Origin: Phyllobacteriaceae bacterium
GTDB taxonomy: Bacteria > Pseudomonadota > Alphaproteobacteria > Rhizobiales > Rhizobiaceae
NCBI GenBank assembly: GCA_016711085.1
Contig: JADJTR010000005.1
Coordinates: 186,001-250,000 of the forward strand
Direction of reading: 5' to 3'
DNA: 64,000 nt
Part shown: positions 8,513 through 16,413 of the stretch, in pieces
Position numbering within the stretch: the stretch's first letter is position 1
How the letters are laid out: every line of letters starts with the position of its first letter
Made by a program: the position numbers and the translations under genes
The notes under the pieces: model-generated
Told to the model about the DNA's origin: nothing
The model's database searches: none
Seen by the model: only the letters and a program-made list of their open reading frames with translations

Positions 8513-9065
8513 GGCGCCAGCCAGGCCTGCCGCACGGAAAAATCCGGCGCCGAAGCCCGAGATCGGTCCGGTCAATTTTTCCGCCGACGGCCGCAAGCGC
8601 CGCGCCCTGACGATTCGCCTGTGGTCGATCCGCCATGCCCGCTTGCTCGAATGGTTTTACGACCAATTCGCCTCGACCTTGCTGAAGCTGCATCCGTTGT
8701 TCGCCCGCGTCGGCTACGATCGCGCCGAGCGCCCGGTCTCCACCGTCGAACGCGGCGTCAAAGGTTTCCTGTTCGATTGCCGCATGTGCGGACAATGCGT
8801 GCTGTCGTCGACCGGCATGTCGTGCCCGATGAACTGCCCAAAGCAGTTGCGCAACGGTCCCTGCGGCGGCGTTCGCGCCGACGGCAATTGCGAGGTGAAC
8901 GCCGAACTGCCCTGCGTCTGGGTCAAGGCCTGGGAAGGTTCGCGCGCCATGAAGGGCGGCGACGCCATATTGGCCGTGCAAAAGCCGGTCAGCCAGGCGC
9001 TGCGCGACACGTCGTCCTGGCTGCGCGTCACCCGCGAAGCCGCGGAACGAAAGGCCTCCGCATGA
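8505..9065 (+). CDS. metV: MetV-like methylenetetrahydrofolate reductase C-terminal-domain protein
   Basis: A 186-residue protein of the 'MTHFR C-terminal domain' family, equivalent to the MetV subunit of acetogen methylene-THF reductase, which binds metal or Fe-S centres and partners MetF. Eight cysteines cluster in the middle: Cys92, 95 and 98 in CRMCGQC, Cys107 and 111 in SCPMNC, Cys120 in GPCGG, Cys129 and Cys137. The first 25 residues are a proline-rich basic leader. The start overlaps the previous gene by 8 bases and the stop overlaps the metF ATG (ATGA), so the two subunits are likely made together. The symbol is by analogy with acetogens. Confidence 0.85.
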   Translation: MAEAPARPAARKNPAPKPEIGPVNFSADGRKRRALTIRLWSIRHARLLEWFYDQFASTLLKLHPLFARVGYDRAERPVSTVERGVKGFLFDCRMCGQCVLSSTGMSCPMNCPKQLRNGPCGGVRADGNCEVNAELPCVWVKAWEGSRAMKGGDAILAVQKPVSQALRDTSSWLRVTREAAERKASA

Positions 9066-10156
9066 GCCCGGACATCAACCCGGTCGATCCGAGCCTGCCA
9101 CTCGATCCCCTGCCCGGACATTCGTCGCGCGGCCGGCTGGAGCGCGTGCTGCGTCGCGGCGAATTCGCCGTCACCGCCGAACTCAACCCGCCCGACAGCG
9201 CCGACCCGAACGAGGTCTACGAGCGCGCCGCCATTTTCGACGGCTGGGTCGACGGCGTCAACGCCGTCGATGCGTCCGGCGCCAATTGCCACATGTCGTC
9301 GGTCGGCATCTGCGCCCTGCTCACCCGCATGGGCTATGCGCCGATCATGCAGATCGCCTGCCGCGACAAGAACCGCATCGCCATCCAGGGCGATGTGCTC
9401 GGCGCATCGGCCATGGGTGTGCAGAATATCCTCTGTCTCACCGGCGATGGCGTGCAGGGTGGCGATCAACCCGGCGCCAAGCCGGTATTCGATCTCGATT
9501 CGATGTCGCTGCTCGAAACCATCCGCACCATGCGCGACGAAGCGAAATTCCTCTCAGGACGCAAATTGTCGACGCCGCCGACGGTGTTCCTCGGCGCGGC
9601 GATCAACCCCTTCGTGCCGCCCTTCGATTTCCGCCCGCTGCATTTCGCCAAGAAAATCCGGGCCGGCGCGCAATTCGTCCAAAGCCAGTATTGCTACGAC
9701 GTCGCCCTGTTCCGCGAATTCATGAAGCGGGTGCGCGACATGGGCCTCAACGAGCAATGTTACATCCTCGTCGGCGTCGGCCCGCTCGCCTCGGCCAAGA
9801 CGGCGCGCTGGATGAAGAACAACGTGCCCGGCGTCCACATTCCCGATGCTGTCATCAAGCGTATCGAAGGCGCCAAGGACCAGAAGAACGAGGGCAAGCG
9901 CCTCTGCATCGACATCATCGACGAGGTCAAGGAGATCGAGGGCGTTCACGGCGTCCATGTCATGGCCTATCGCCAGGAAGAATATGTGGCCGAGATCGTT
10001 CATGAATCCGGCGTGCTGAAAGGCCGGAGCCCTTGGAAGCGCGAAGCCCGGCGCGACGAGAGCCAGGTTGTCGAACGCCTGGAGCACTTGCTCAACCGCG
10101 ACGCCGTCTCGCCGCAGGAAATGGCCGGGCGCGCCGCCCATCCCGAAAAGGTCTGA
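9062..10156 (+). CDS. metF: Methylenetetrahydrofolate reductase MetF (MetVF type)
   Basis: FAD-dependent 5,10-methylenetetrahydrofolate reductase, 364 residues. Family stretches are visible: FAVTAELNPPDSADP near the N-terminus, NILCLTGDGV in the FAD/folate-binding part, FLGAAINPF, and AQFVQSQYCYD near the folate site. It is longer than the E. coli enzyme (about 300) and resembles the form paired with MetV. In this operon it probably runs in the oxidative direction, turning methyl-THF from the corrinoid pathway into methylene-THF; that direction is inferred from context. The ATG overlaps the MetV stop. Confidence 0.9.
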   Translation: MSPDINPVDPSLPLDPLPGHSSRGRLERVLRRGEFAVTAELNPPDSADPNEVYERAAIFDGWVDGVNAVDASGANCHMSSVGICALLTRMGYAPIMQIACRDKNRIAIQGDVLGASAMGVQNILCLTGDGVQGGDQPGAKPVFDLDSMSLLETIRTMRDEAKFLSGRKLSTPPTVFLGAAINPFVPPFDFRPLHFAKKIRAGAQFVQSQYCYDVALFREFMKRVRDMGLNEQCYILVGVGPLASAKTARWMKNNVPGVHIPDAVIKRIEGAKDQKNEGKRLCIDIIDEVKEIEGVHGVHVMAYRQEEYVAEIVHESGVLKGRSPWKREARRDESQVVERLEHLLNRDAVSPQEMAGRAAHPEKV

Positions 10157-10183
10157 TTGGCCGATTGAATCGAAACGCATAAC

Positions 10184-10205
10184 GATATAAAGAAGCCTTT
10201 ATATC
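10184..10205. promoter_or_regulatory. Perfect 9-bp inverted repeat, probable operator before the methyltransferase gene
   Basis: In the 64-base gap between metF and the methyltransferase gene there is a perfect dyad: arms GATATAAAG and CTTTATATC with a 4-base loop AAGC. It is strongly AT-rich against a GC-rich background and lies 15 bases before the ATG, leaving room for the GGAG ribosome site between. It is not followed by a U-run, so it is unlikely to be a terminator. Its form resembles operators of ArsR-type regulators of the methionine/SAH cycle as I remember them; that match is unverified. Confidence 0.55.
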
Positions 10206-10220
10206 ATTTCGGAGACTCCC

Positions 10221-11204
10221 ATGACCCGCACCATCGTCGCCTCCGCCACGCGCGAGATCGTCATCGGCTTCGACCAGCCGTTCTGCGTCATCGGCGAACG
10301 CATCAACCCGACCGGGCGCAAGAAGCTCGCCGCCGAAATGATAGCCGGCAGTTTCGACACGGTCATCAAGGACGCGCTGGAACAGGCCGCCTGCGGCGCC
10401 ACCATGCTCGACGTCAACGCCGGCGTCACCGCCGTCGATCCGAACGCCACCGAGCCGGCGCTGCTGGTCAAGACGATGGAGATCGTTCAGGGCATCGTCG
10501 ACCTTCCGCTGTCGATCGACTCCTCGGTATCGGCGGCGATCGAAGCGGCGCTGAAGGTCGCCAAGGGCCGGCCGCTGGTCAATTCGGTCACCGGCGAGGA
10601 GGAAAAGCTCGAGGCCATCCTGCCGCTCTGCCGCAAATACAATGTGCCGGTCGTCGCCATCTCCAACGACGAGACCGGCATTTCCATGGATCCCGACGTG
10701 CGCTTCGCCGTGGCCAAGAAGATCGTCGAGCGCGCCATGGACCACGGCATCAAGCCCGAGGACGTGGTCGTCGACCCGCTTGTCATGCCGATCGGCGCGC
10801 TCGGCGACGCCGGCCGCCAGGTGTTCGCGCTGCTGCGCCGCCTGCGTGAGGAACTGAAGGTCAACACCACTTGCGGCCTGTCGAACATCTCCTTCGGCCT
10901 GCCGCACCGCCATGGCATCAACGCCGGCTTCATTCCCATGGTCATCGGCGCCGGCATGACCTCGGCGATCATGAACCCGACGCGACCGCAGGAAATGGAA
11001 GCGGTGCGCGCCGCCAACGTTCTGAACGGCACGGACCCGAACTGCATGACCTGGATTCGCTCCTACAAGGACTATGTCGCGCCCGCCGCCGGCCAGCCGC
11101 ACGCCGCTCCTGTCGCCGCGCCCGCCGCCGCGCCTTCGGCCGGCGGTCGCCGCGGCGGCCGCGAGGCCCGCCGCGCCGCGATGGGTGGCGGCGACGCCGT
11201 GTGA
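10221..11204 (+). CDS. Methyltetrahydrofolate:corrinoid methyltransferase (MtgA/AcsE-like)
   Basis: Pterin-binding TIM-barrel enzyme that moves a methyl group between corrinoid protein and tetrahydrofolate. The 327-residue protein shows the family motifs FCVIGERINPTGRKK, GATMLDVNAG, LPLSIDSS, NSVTGEEEKL and LSNISFGLPHRHGIN, which line the folate and B12 faces of DHPS-like barrels. The barrel ends near residue 285 (TWIRSYKDYV); the last 40 residues are a low-complexity Ala/Pro then Gly/Arg tail (GGRRGGREARRAAMGGG) very like the N-terminal leader of the MttB protein at 5060. A GGAG lies upstream of the ATG. In this pathway it would load methyl groups onto THF. Confidence 0.88.
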   Translation: MTRTIVASATREIVIGFDQPFCVIGERINPTGRKKLAAEMIAGSFDTVIKDALEQAACGATMLDVNAGVTAVDPNATEPALLVKTMEIVQGIVDLPLSIDSSVSAAIEAALKVAKGRPLVNSVTGEEEKLEAILPLCRKYNVPVVAISNDETGISMDPDVRFAVAKKIVERAMDHGIKPEDVVVDPLVMPIGALGDAGRQVFALLRRLREELKVNTTCGLSNISFGLPHRHGINAGFIPMVIGAGMTSAIMNPTRPQEMEAVRAANVLNGTDPNCMTWIRSYKDYVAPAAGQPHAAPVAAPAAAPSAGGRRGGREARRAAMGGGDAV

Positions 11205-11217
11205 CGAGCCTGTTTCC

Positions 11218-11321
11218 CCTCCCCCTTGTGGGGAGGGGCAAGGGGTGGGGGTAAAACCGCCGAGACGCCCGCCAAGGCCCCCCCCGGCGCGTTCCGCGCC
11301 GACCTCCCCACAAGGGGGAGG
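11218..11321. repeat. Intergenic palindromic repeat, 19-bp arms
   Basis: The gap between the methyltransferase and ASKHA genes is filled by an inverted repeat. The left arm CCTCCCCCTTGTGGGGAGG (11218-11236) is the exact reverse complement of the right arm at 11303-11321. Between the arms are GGGGTGGGGG and GCGCGTTCCGCGC, a small dyad. The same arm sequence recurs at about 13361 and, degraded, near 15650, 15955 and 35770. It looks like an interspersed repeat that can fold in RNA; the right arm overlaps the ribosome-site region of the next gene. Confidence 0.75.
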
Positions 11322-11334
11322 TAAAGAGGAACCC

Positions 11335-13350
11335 ATGTCTGATCCCCTCGTCCTCTTCATGCCCTCGGGCAAGCGCGGCCGCTTCGCCAGGGGCACAACG
11401 GTGCTCGAAGCGGCGCGCCAGCTCGGCGTCTATGTCGAGAGCGTCTGCGGCGGCCGCGCCACCTGCGGGCGCTGCCAGATCGAGGTGCAGGAAGGCCACT
11501 TCGCCAAGCACAAGATCGTCTCGTCCAACGACCACATCTCGCCCAAGGGCGCAAAGGAAGAGCGCTACGAGCGCGTCCGCGGCCTGCCCGCGGGGCGTCG
11601 CCTCTCCTGCTCGGCCACCATCGAGGGCGATCTCGTCGTCGACGTGCCGCAGGACGTGGTCATCAACGCACAGGTGGTGCGCAAGAAGGCCTCCGACCGG
11701 GTGATCGCACGCAATCCCGCCATCCGCCTTTGCTATGTCGAGGTCGACGAGCCCGACATGCACGCCCCGCTCGGCGATCTCGACCGGCTGAGGGTGGCGC
11801 TGCAGCGCGACTGGCGCTACGACCGCCTCGACATCGATTTCGCCCTCGTGGGCCAGGTGCAGGCGATCCTGCGCGCCGGCAAATGGGCCGTCACCGCCGC
11901 CATCCACAAGGATCGCGACGACGGCCCGGCGACCATCGTCGCGCTGTGGCCGGGCTTGCACAACGAGGCCTTCGGCATCGCCTGCGACATCGGCTCGACC
12001 ACCATCGCCATGCATCTCGTCTCGCTGCTCTCCGGCCGCATCGCCGCGTCGGCCGGCGCGCAGAACCCGCAGATCCGCTTCGGCGAGGATCTGATGAGCC
12101 GCGTCTCCTATGTGATGATGAACCCGGACGGGCGCGAGGCGATGACGGTCGCCGTGCGCCAGGCGGTCAACGGCCTTGTCGACAAGGTTTGCGCCGAGGC
12201 TGGCGCCGAGCGCACCGATATCCTCGACGGCGTCTTCGTCGGCAATCCGGTGATGCACCACCTTTTCCTCGGCATCGACCCGACCGAGTTGGGCGGCGCG
12301 CCGTTTGCGCTCGCCGCCTCGGGCGCGCTCGCCTTCAAGGCGTCGGAGATCGGCATCGCCGCCAATCCCGGCGCGCGCGTCTATGTGCTGCCCTGCATCG
12401 CCGGCCATGTCGGCGCCGACGCGGCGGCCGCCACGCTGTCGGAAGGCCCGTACCGGCAGGACCGCATGATGCTGCTCGTCGACGTCGGCACCAACGCCGA
12501 AATCGTGCTCGGCAACGCGGCGCGCACTGTCGCCTGCTCCTCGCCGACCGGCCCGGCCTTCGAGGGCGCGGAAATCTCCGGCGGCCAGCGCGCCGCGCCC
12601 GGCGCCATCGAGCGCGTGCGCATCGATCCGGCCACCCTGGAGCCGCGCTTCCGCATCATCGGCGTCGAGCCATGGTCGGACGAGCCCGGCTTCGCCGAGG
12701 CCATGGCCGCCGTCGGCGTCACCGGCATTTGCGGCTCCGGCATCATCGAAATCATCGCCGGGATGTATCTCGCCGGCATCATCTCCGAGGACGGCGTCAT
12801 CGACGGGTCACTGGCGGCGCGCTCGCCCCGCATCGTCGAGAATGGCCGCACCTTCTCCTACCTGCTGCGCGAGGACGGGCCGCGCATCGCCGTGACGCAG
12901 AACGATGTCCGCGCCATCCAGTTGGCGAAGGCGGCGCTCTACGCCGGCGTCAAGCTCTTGATGCAGAAGCAGGGCGTAAGCGAAGTCGACACGATCCGCT
13001 TCGCCGGCGCCTTCGGCTCCTTCATCGATCCGAAATACGCCATGGTGCTCGGCCTCATCCCCGATTGCGATCTGGCCGAAGTGAAAGCGGTCGGCAACGC
13101 CGCCGGCGACGGCGCGCTGATGGCGTTGCTCAACCGCGATCACCGCCGCGAGATCGAGGACACGGTGCGCCGCATCGAGAAGATCGAAACCGCGCTGGAG
13201 CCGGATTTCCAGCAGCTGTTCGTCAACGCCATGGCGCTGCCCAACAAGGCCGACCCGTTTCCGAAACTCGCCTCCCAGGTGACGCTGCCGCCGCGAAAGG
13301 CGCTGGCCGAGGGCGAAAGCGGCGGGCGGCGGGGCGGGAGAAGGCGATAG
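11335..13350 (+). CDS. 2Fe-2S/ASKHA corrinoid-protein reductive activator (RamA/RACE-like)
   Basis: ATP-dependent reactivator that returns an oxidised Co(II) corrinoid protein to Co(I). The 671-residue protein has an N-terminal plant-type 2Fe-2S ferredoxin domain (Cys38, Cys44, Cys47 in CGGRATCGRC and Cys92 in LSCSA), a middle linker, and a C-terminal ASKHA (DUF4445) ATPase domain beginning at IACDIGSTTIAMHL with DVGTNAEIVL and FAGAFGSF later. The ATG at 11335 follows AAAGAGGA; the frame is open upstream but crosses the repeat. The tail is Gly/Arg-rich (GGRRGGRRR). It closes the corrinoid operon. Confidence 0.88.
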   Translation: MSDPLVLFMPSGKRGRFARGTTVLEAARQLGVYVESVCGGRATCGRCQIEVQEGHFAKHKIVSSNDHISPKGAKEERYERVRGLPAGRRLSCSATIEGDLVVDVPQDVVINAQVVRKKASDRVIARNPAIRLCYVEVDEPDMHAPLGDLDRLRVALQRDWRYDRLDIDFALVGQVQAILRAGKWAVTAAIHKDRDDGPATIVALWPGLHNEAFGIACDIGSTTIAMHLVSLLSGRIAASAGAQNPQIRFGEDLMSRVSYVMMNPDGREAMTVAVRQAVNGLVDKVCAEAGAERTDILDGVFVGNPVMHHLFLGIDPTELGGAPFALAASGALAFKASEIGIAANPGARVYVLPCIAGHVGADAAAATLSEGPYRQDRMMLLVDVGTNAEIVLGNAARTVACSSPTGPAFEGAEISGGQRAAPGAIERVRIDPATLEPRFRIIGVEPWSDEPGFAEAMAAVGVTGICGSGIIEIIAGMYLAGIISEDGVIDGSLAARSPRIVENGRTFSYLLREDGPRIAVTQNDVRAIQLAKAALYAGVKLLMQKQGVSEVDTIRFAGAFGSFIDPKYAMVLGLIPDCDLAEVKAVGNAAGDGALMALLNRDHRREIEDTVRRIEKIETALEPDFQQLFVNAMALPNKADPFPKLASQVTLPPRKALAEGESGGRRGGRRR

Positions 13351-13357
13351 CGCCTTT

Positions 13358-13478
13358 TCACCCTCCCCCTTGTGGGGAGGGTCGATGCGGAACGCATCGG
13401 GGTGGGGGTGATGTCGGAACGCCCTACCGCCAACCCGCTCGTTTTTCTCGCGACGCTCCGCACAAGCGGGAGGGTGAA
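13358..13478. repeat. Intergenic palindromic repeat, second copy
   Basis: Just after the ASKHA stop lies another copy of the CCCTCCCCCTTGTGGGGAGG element, followed by the small dyad CGATGCGGAACGCATCG and GGGGTGGGGG. A degenerate closing arm (CCGCACAAGCGGGAGGG) lies near 13457-13473. Arm and spacer order match the copy at 11218. It may act as the 3' end structure of the corrinoid operon transcript, but no U-run follows the first arm. Confidence 0.65.
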
Positions 13479-13583
13479 GGCGTGGACCGCTCCGACCGCT
13501 CCCAAATGAAATCTCATTCTGCAAAAATGGCTTCAGGACTTCACGAGCCATAGACACACGGCGCGCTACCTGAGGACGAGACA

Positions 13584-13877
13584 ATGACCGGAAGGACCGC
13601 CTTGCCGCCCGTGATTACGGAATTTCTGGATGCCGAAGAAAAGGAGCTCTACAAGGCCATCGAATCCAATGACCAAGAGTTCGCTAAAAGCATCTTGACG
13701 CCCGAACGCAGGGCCGAATTGAAGCAGGCGGCGCGCAACACGCGGAACGCCGAACGCATCCAGATCAGCCTGCGCATCTCAAAGCACGATCTTTCCAAAC
13801 TCAAGGCCCGCGCCCTGCGCGAAGGCATGCCCTACCAGACGCTGACCAACTCGATCCTGCACAAGGCGGTGAATTGA
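13584..13877 (+). CDS. CopG/RHH-type antitoxin-like DNA-binding protein
   Basis: A 97-residue protein of the CopG-antitoxin (COG5304-like) family. Its C-terminal half carries the ribbon-helix-helix signature: a strand RIQISLRISKHDL followed by KLKARALREGMPYQTLTNSI. The N-terminal half is acidic and helical (FLDAEEKELYKAIESND). The ATG follows GAGGACGAG. Such proteins usually follow a small RelE- or BrnT-like toxin, but no toxin-sized frame exists between 13351 and 13583 and the next gene is convergent, so it looks orphaned. It may regulate its own promoter or be a remnant. Confidence 0.75.
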   Translation: MTGRTALPPVITEFLDAEEKELYKAIESNDQEFAKSILTPERRAELKQAARNTRNAERIQISLRISKHDLSKLKARALREGMPYQTLTNSILHKAVN

Positions 13878-13904
13878 GGAGAGGCGATCGGCGCGGCGAT
13901 GCGC

Positions 13905-15458
13905 CTAGCCCCCGTCCGCATCGAGGCCCATCAGCCGGTCGATCGGCGTGTAATCGTCGGTGAGCAGCGTGGCCGGGCCGGCCGGAAACAGCGCGTCCGT
14001 CTCCGCCGCCGTCAGCCGCACGGCCTCGTAATGCTCTGGCGCACGCGGGACGAACCGGTCTCCGGGCGACGCCCGGTCGCCGGCAAGCAGGATGAAGACG
14101 CGACGCTTGGCGCCGTCGTCCGCCTCGGCCCGGGTCCATATCTCGACCACCGGAAAGGACGTCTCCAACGTTGCGACAATGGCGGCCAGCGCGCCCATGC
14201 GGTCGATGTGGTCGATGACGTTCATGATGTAAACGCCGCCCGGATTGAGCCGGCCGCGCGCCAGCGCGAAGAACTCCGCCGTCACCAGATGCGGCGGGAT
14301 TGCGATGTCGGTGAAGGCGTCGCCGACGATCACGTCGTAGCGGTCCTTGTCGCCGGCGAGCGCGGCGCGGGCATCGGCGGACAGCACCCGCGCCGACGCC
14401 GGATCGAACCAGAAATCGCTGACCGCGATCGCCGTCACCGCCGGATCGATTTCGGCGACCGTGACATCGGCGATCCCGTCTGCGGTCCAGGCGCGCGGCA
14501 TCGAATAGGTGCCGCCACCGATGAAGAAGGCCGAGAACTTCCGGCCTGACGCCGTTCGGTCCGCCATGGTGAGCCGGGCGAGCTGGTCCATCAGCGCCGC
14601 GTGCGCCGTATGCATGGTCGCAACGTCGTTTCGCGCCGAAATCCCGTGCACCAGATGGTCGAGCGCCATCAGCCGCACCGTGTCGGCGCCGTCCGGCGAA
14701 ACATCCTCGACACGAATGCAGAAATAGTCGCTCTCGCGGGTGCACGGGTTCTGCGCCGAAAGGCCGGAAAGGCCGGCGAGCGCGGCGGCGGCCACGATCG
14801 CGACGGCGCGCGCGCCAGGCCGTCGCGCCATCGTCAGCATCACAAGCCCGGCGAAAGCGTAGAGCGCCGCAATGACCGCGAGCGTACGGATCGAGCCAAG
14901 CCAGGAAATGAACAGGAATCCGGCCGCCAGCGTACCGGCGATGGCGCCGAGCGCGCCGGACGCGAACATCGCGCCGAGCGCCCTGCCCTCGCGCCCCTTC
15001 TGGCCGGCGACGGACAAATGCGCCAGCACCGGCGCGGGAACGCCGGCAAAGAAGGACGGCAGGAAGAACGCGGCCATGGTCATGGTCACGATGGCAGCCC
15101 CCGGCGAAACCGCCGCGCCGAGAACCGCTCCGGCGCTCCAGCGCAAAAGGTAAACCGCAAAGCCCGTGGCCGCCGACGCCGCGGCCATGGCGAAGGCGGT
15201 CAGCCGAAGCGCCGCCGCCGCGTCGCGCTCGGCGATGCGACCGCCGGCCCAATGCCCGGCCGAAAACCCCGCCAGCACCACGGCGATGACCGACGTCCAG
15301 GTGTAGAGCGACATGCCGACATAGGGCGCCAGCATGCGCCCGGCGACGATCTCCACCACCAGGCTCGCCGCCGAAACCAGGCCCTGCAGGACGACCAGCA
15401 ACACCAGTGGCTGCCCGCTCTTGGCGCGCCGCGCGCCGGTGTCATCGGCTCCGTTCAT
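13905..15458 (-). CDS. Membrane-bound spermidine-synthase-like methyltransferase-fold protein
   Basis: A 517-residue 'fused MFS/spermidine synthase' family protein. The N-terminal half (about 15-225) is seven or more hydrophobic helices. The C-terminal half has the polyamine-synthase fold: FFIGGGTYSMPRAW, VTVAEIDPAVTAIA, DVIVGDAFTDIAIP and LNPGGVYIMNVIDH correspond to its nucleotide-binding motifs. Whether it makes polyamines is unknown; membrane forms are uncharacterised. I start at the ATG at 15458, where the hydrophobic domain begins after a short charged leader, rather than the open-frame ATG at 15827, which crosses repeat sequence. It is convergent with the antitoxin gene. Confidence 0.82.
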   Translation of the reverse strand: MNGADDTGARRAKSGQPLVLLVVLQGLVSAASLVVEIVAGRMLAPYVGMSLYTWTSVIAVVLAGFSAGHWAGGRIAERDAAAALRLTAFAMAAASAATGFAVYLLRWSAGAVLGAAVSPGAAIVTMTMAAFFLPSFFAGVPAPVLAHLSVAGQKGREGRALGAMFASGALGAIAGTLAAGFLFISWLGSIRTLAVIAALYAFAGLVMLTMARRPGARAVAIVAAAALAGLSGLSAQNPCTRESDYFCIRVEDVSPDGADTVRLMALDHLVHGISARNDVATMHTAHAALMDQLARLTMADRTASGRKFSAFFIGGGTYSMPRAWTADGIADVTVAEIDPAVTAIAVSDFWFDPASARVLSADARAALAGDKDRYDVIVGDAFTDIAIPPHLVTAEFFALARGRLNPGGVYIMNVIDHIDRMGALAAIVATLETSFPVVEIWTRAEADDGAKRRVFILLAGDRASPGDRFVPRAPEHYEAVRLTAAETDALFPAGPATLLTDDYTPIDRLMGLDADGG

Positions 15459-15787
15459 TTTCCCCCCGGTCGTCTGGTCGGGAAAATGCGTAACGCATTT
15501 CGCACGGGCGCAAAACCGCGTTATTGCCGGGTTTTGTCGCCGACCCGCTCCGTCTGGCGGGGCGTAGGGGGATTTGTTTGTCCAAGCGATCTCCTCGCCA
15601 CGCCCCGTCGCCGGTCTGGCTGTTGAAGCGCCCCCACATCCGGCCCTGCGGGCCACCTTCCCCCCGTTGGGGCGAAGGAAGGAGGTGGGCGTCAGGGAAG
15701 ACGGGGCCATGGCCGAGCCTTCTCTGGGTATGAGCGGTGGCTCGCGCCTTCCCCGACCCTTCGCTTGCGCTCCGGGCGTTCGTCTCT

Positions 15788-15813
15788 CGAAAAGCCAAAT
15801 CGTTGGCTTTTCG
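15788..15813. repeat. 10-bp inverted repeat (hairpin)
   Basis: Arms CGAAAAGCCA and TGGCTTTTCG are perfect complements around a 6-base loop AATCGT, in the gene-free stretch. On either strand the second arm ends in TTTTCG, giving only a weak U-run, so it could be a poor terminator or part of the repeat family. Confidence 0.5.
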
Positions 15814-16206
15814 CGGCCTTCGGCCAACGCTCCTCACCCCGTCCGGCTTCGCTCACGGCTGCCGGACTGCGAAAGGATGCCAGGGAGCAAGCCCCTGCGC
15901 GCCGGCGGAGCCTTCCGTGTCGCCACGGACTTCGATCCGACGCCGGCGGAGCGATCCCCACAAGGGGGAGGGGAAGTGGGCGGAGGCGTTCCGCCGTCCT
16001 TTCGCCTCGCCGCCGCGTGACCGGTGGGCAAAGCTTATGCAACGGCGCGGGGTTCGGCGCCAACACCGCCGCCCCGCCCTTGCCGGTCCGGGTCCGGGTC
16101 AAGCGGGAGCCGGTTCCCCCCGCATGCACCGGCCGGTACCGCAGCATGCTCCCTGCGGGAGAAACTGCGTGGGATTGTGCGGGAGGGTTTCGGGACGTGG
16201 ATCGAT

Positions 16207-16234
16207 TCGGCAATCGGCAGTCGGCAATCGGCAG
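16207..16234. repeat. Tandem duplication of a 14-bp unit
   Basis: Two exact head-to-tail copies of TCGGCAATCGGCAG, at 16207-16220 and 16221-16234. Each unit itself contains two TCGGCA cores. No gene overlaps it. Confidence 0.6.
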
Positions 16235-16413
16235 TAGCGTATTGAAAAGGTTGGTGGAAATTTTTGGAGCTGGCGCGGGCTATGCCACTCTCCGCCGGGG
16301 AGAGGCAGGCTTCAGCCGAGCTTTGCGAGGCAGAAGCCGGTGAGGGGGATCGGCGCTTGATACGTCATCTGCCCCTTCACCCGAACCTGAACATGGCGAG
16401 GAATCGCGGGGTC

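Larger units (their letters stand above)
15459..16413. other. Gene-free, repeat-rich intergenic stretch
   Basis: About 950 bases without a credible gene. Open frames on both strands here are arginine/proline-rich and lack ribosome sites or motifs. It holds degraded arms of the palindromic repeat family (near 15650-15690 and 15955-15975), a clean 10-bp hairpin at 15788-15813 and a 14-bp tandem duplication at 16207-16234. The sequence may be decayed coding DNA plus repeat insertions between two leftward genes. Confidence 0.6.

Noticed and set aside
15765..16343. Overlapping open frames in the gene-free stretch
   Set aside because: Arginine/proline-rich, no ribosome site, cross repeat arms, no motif.
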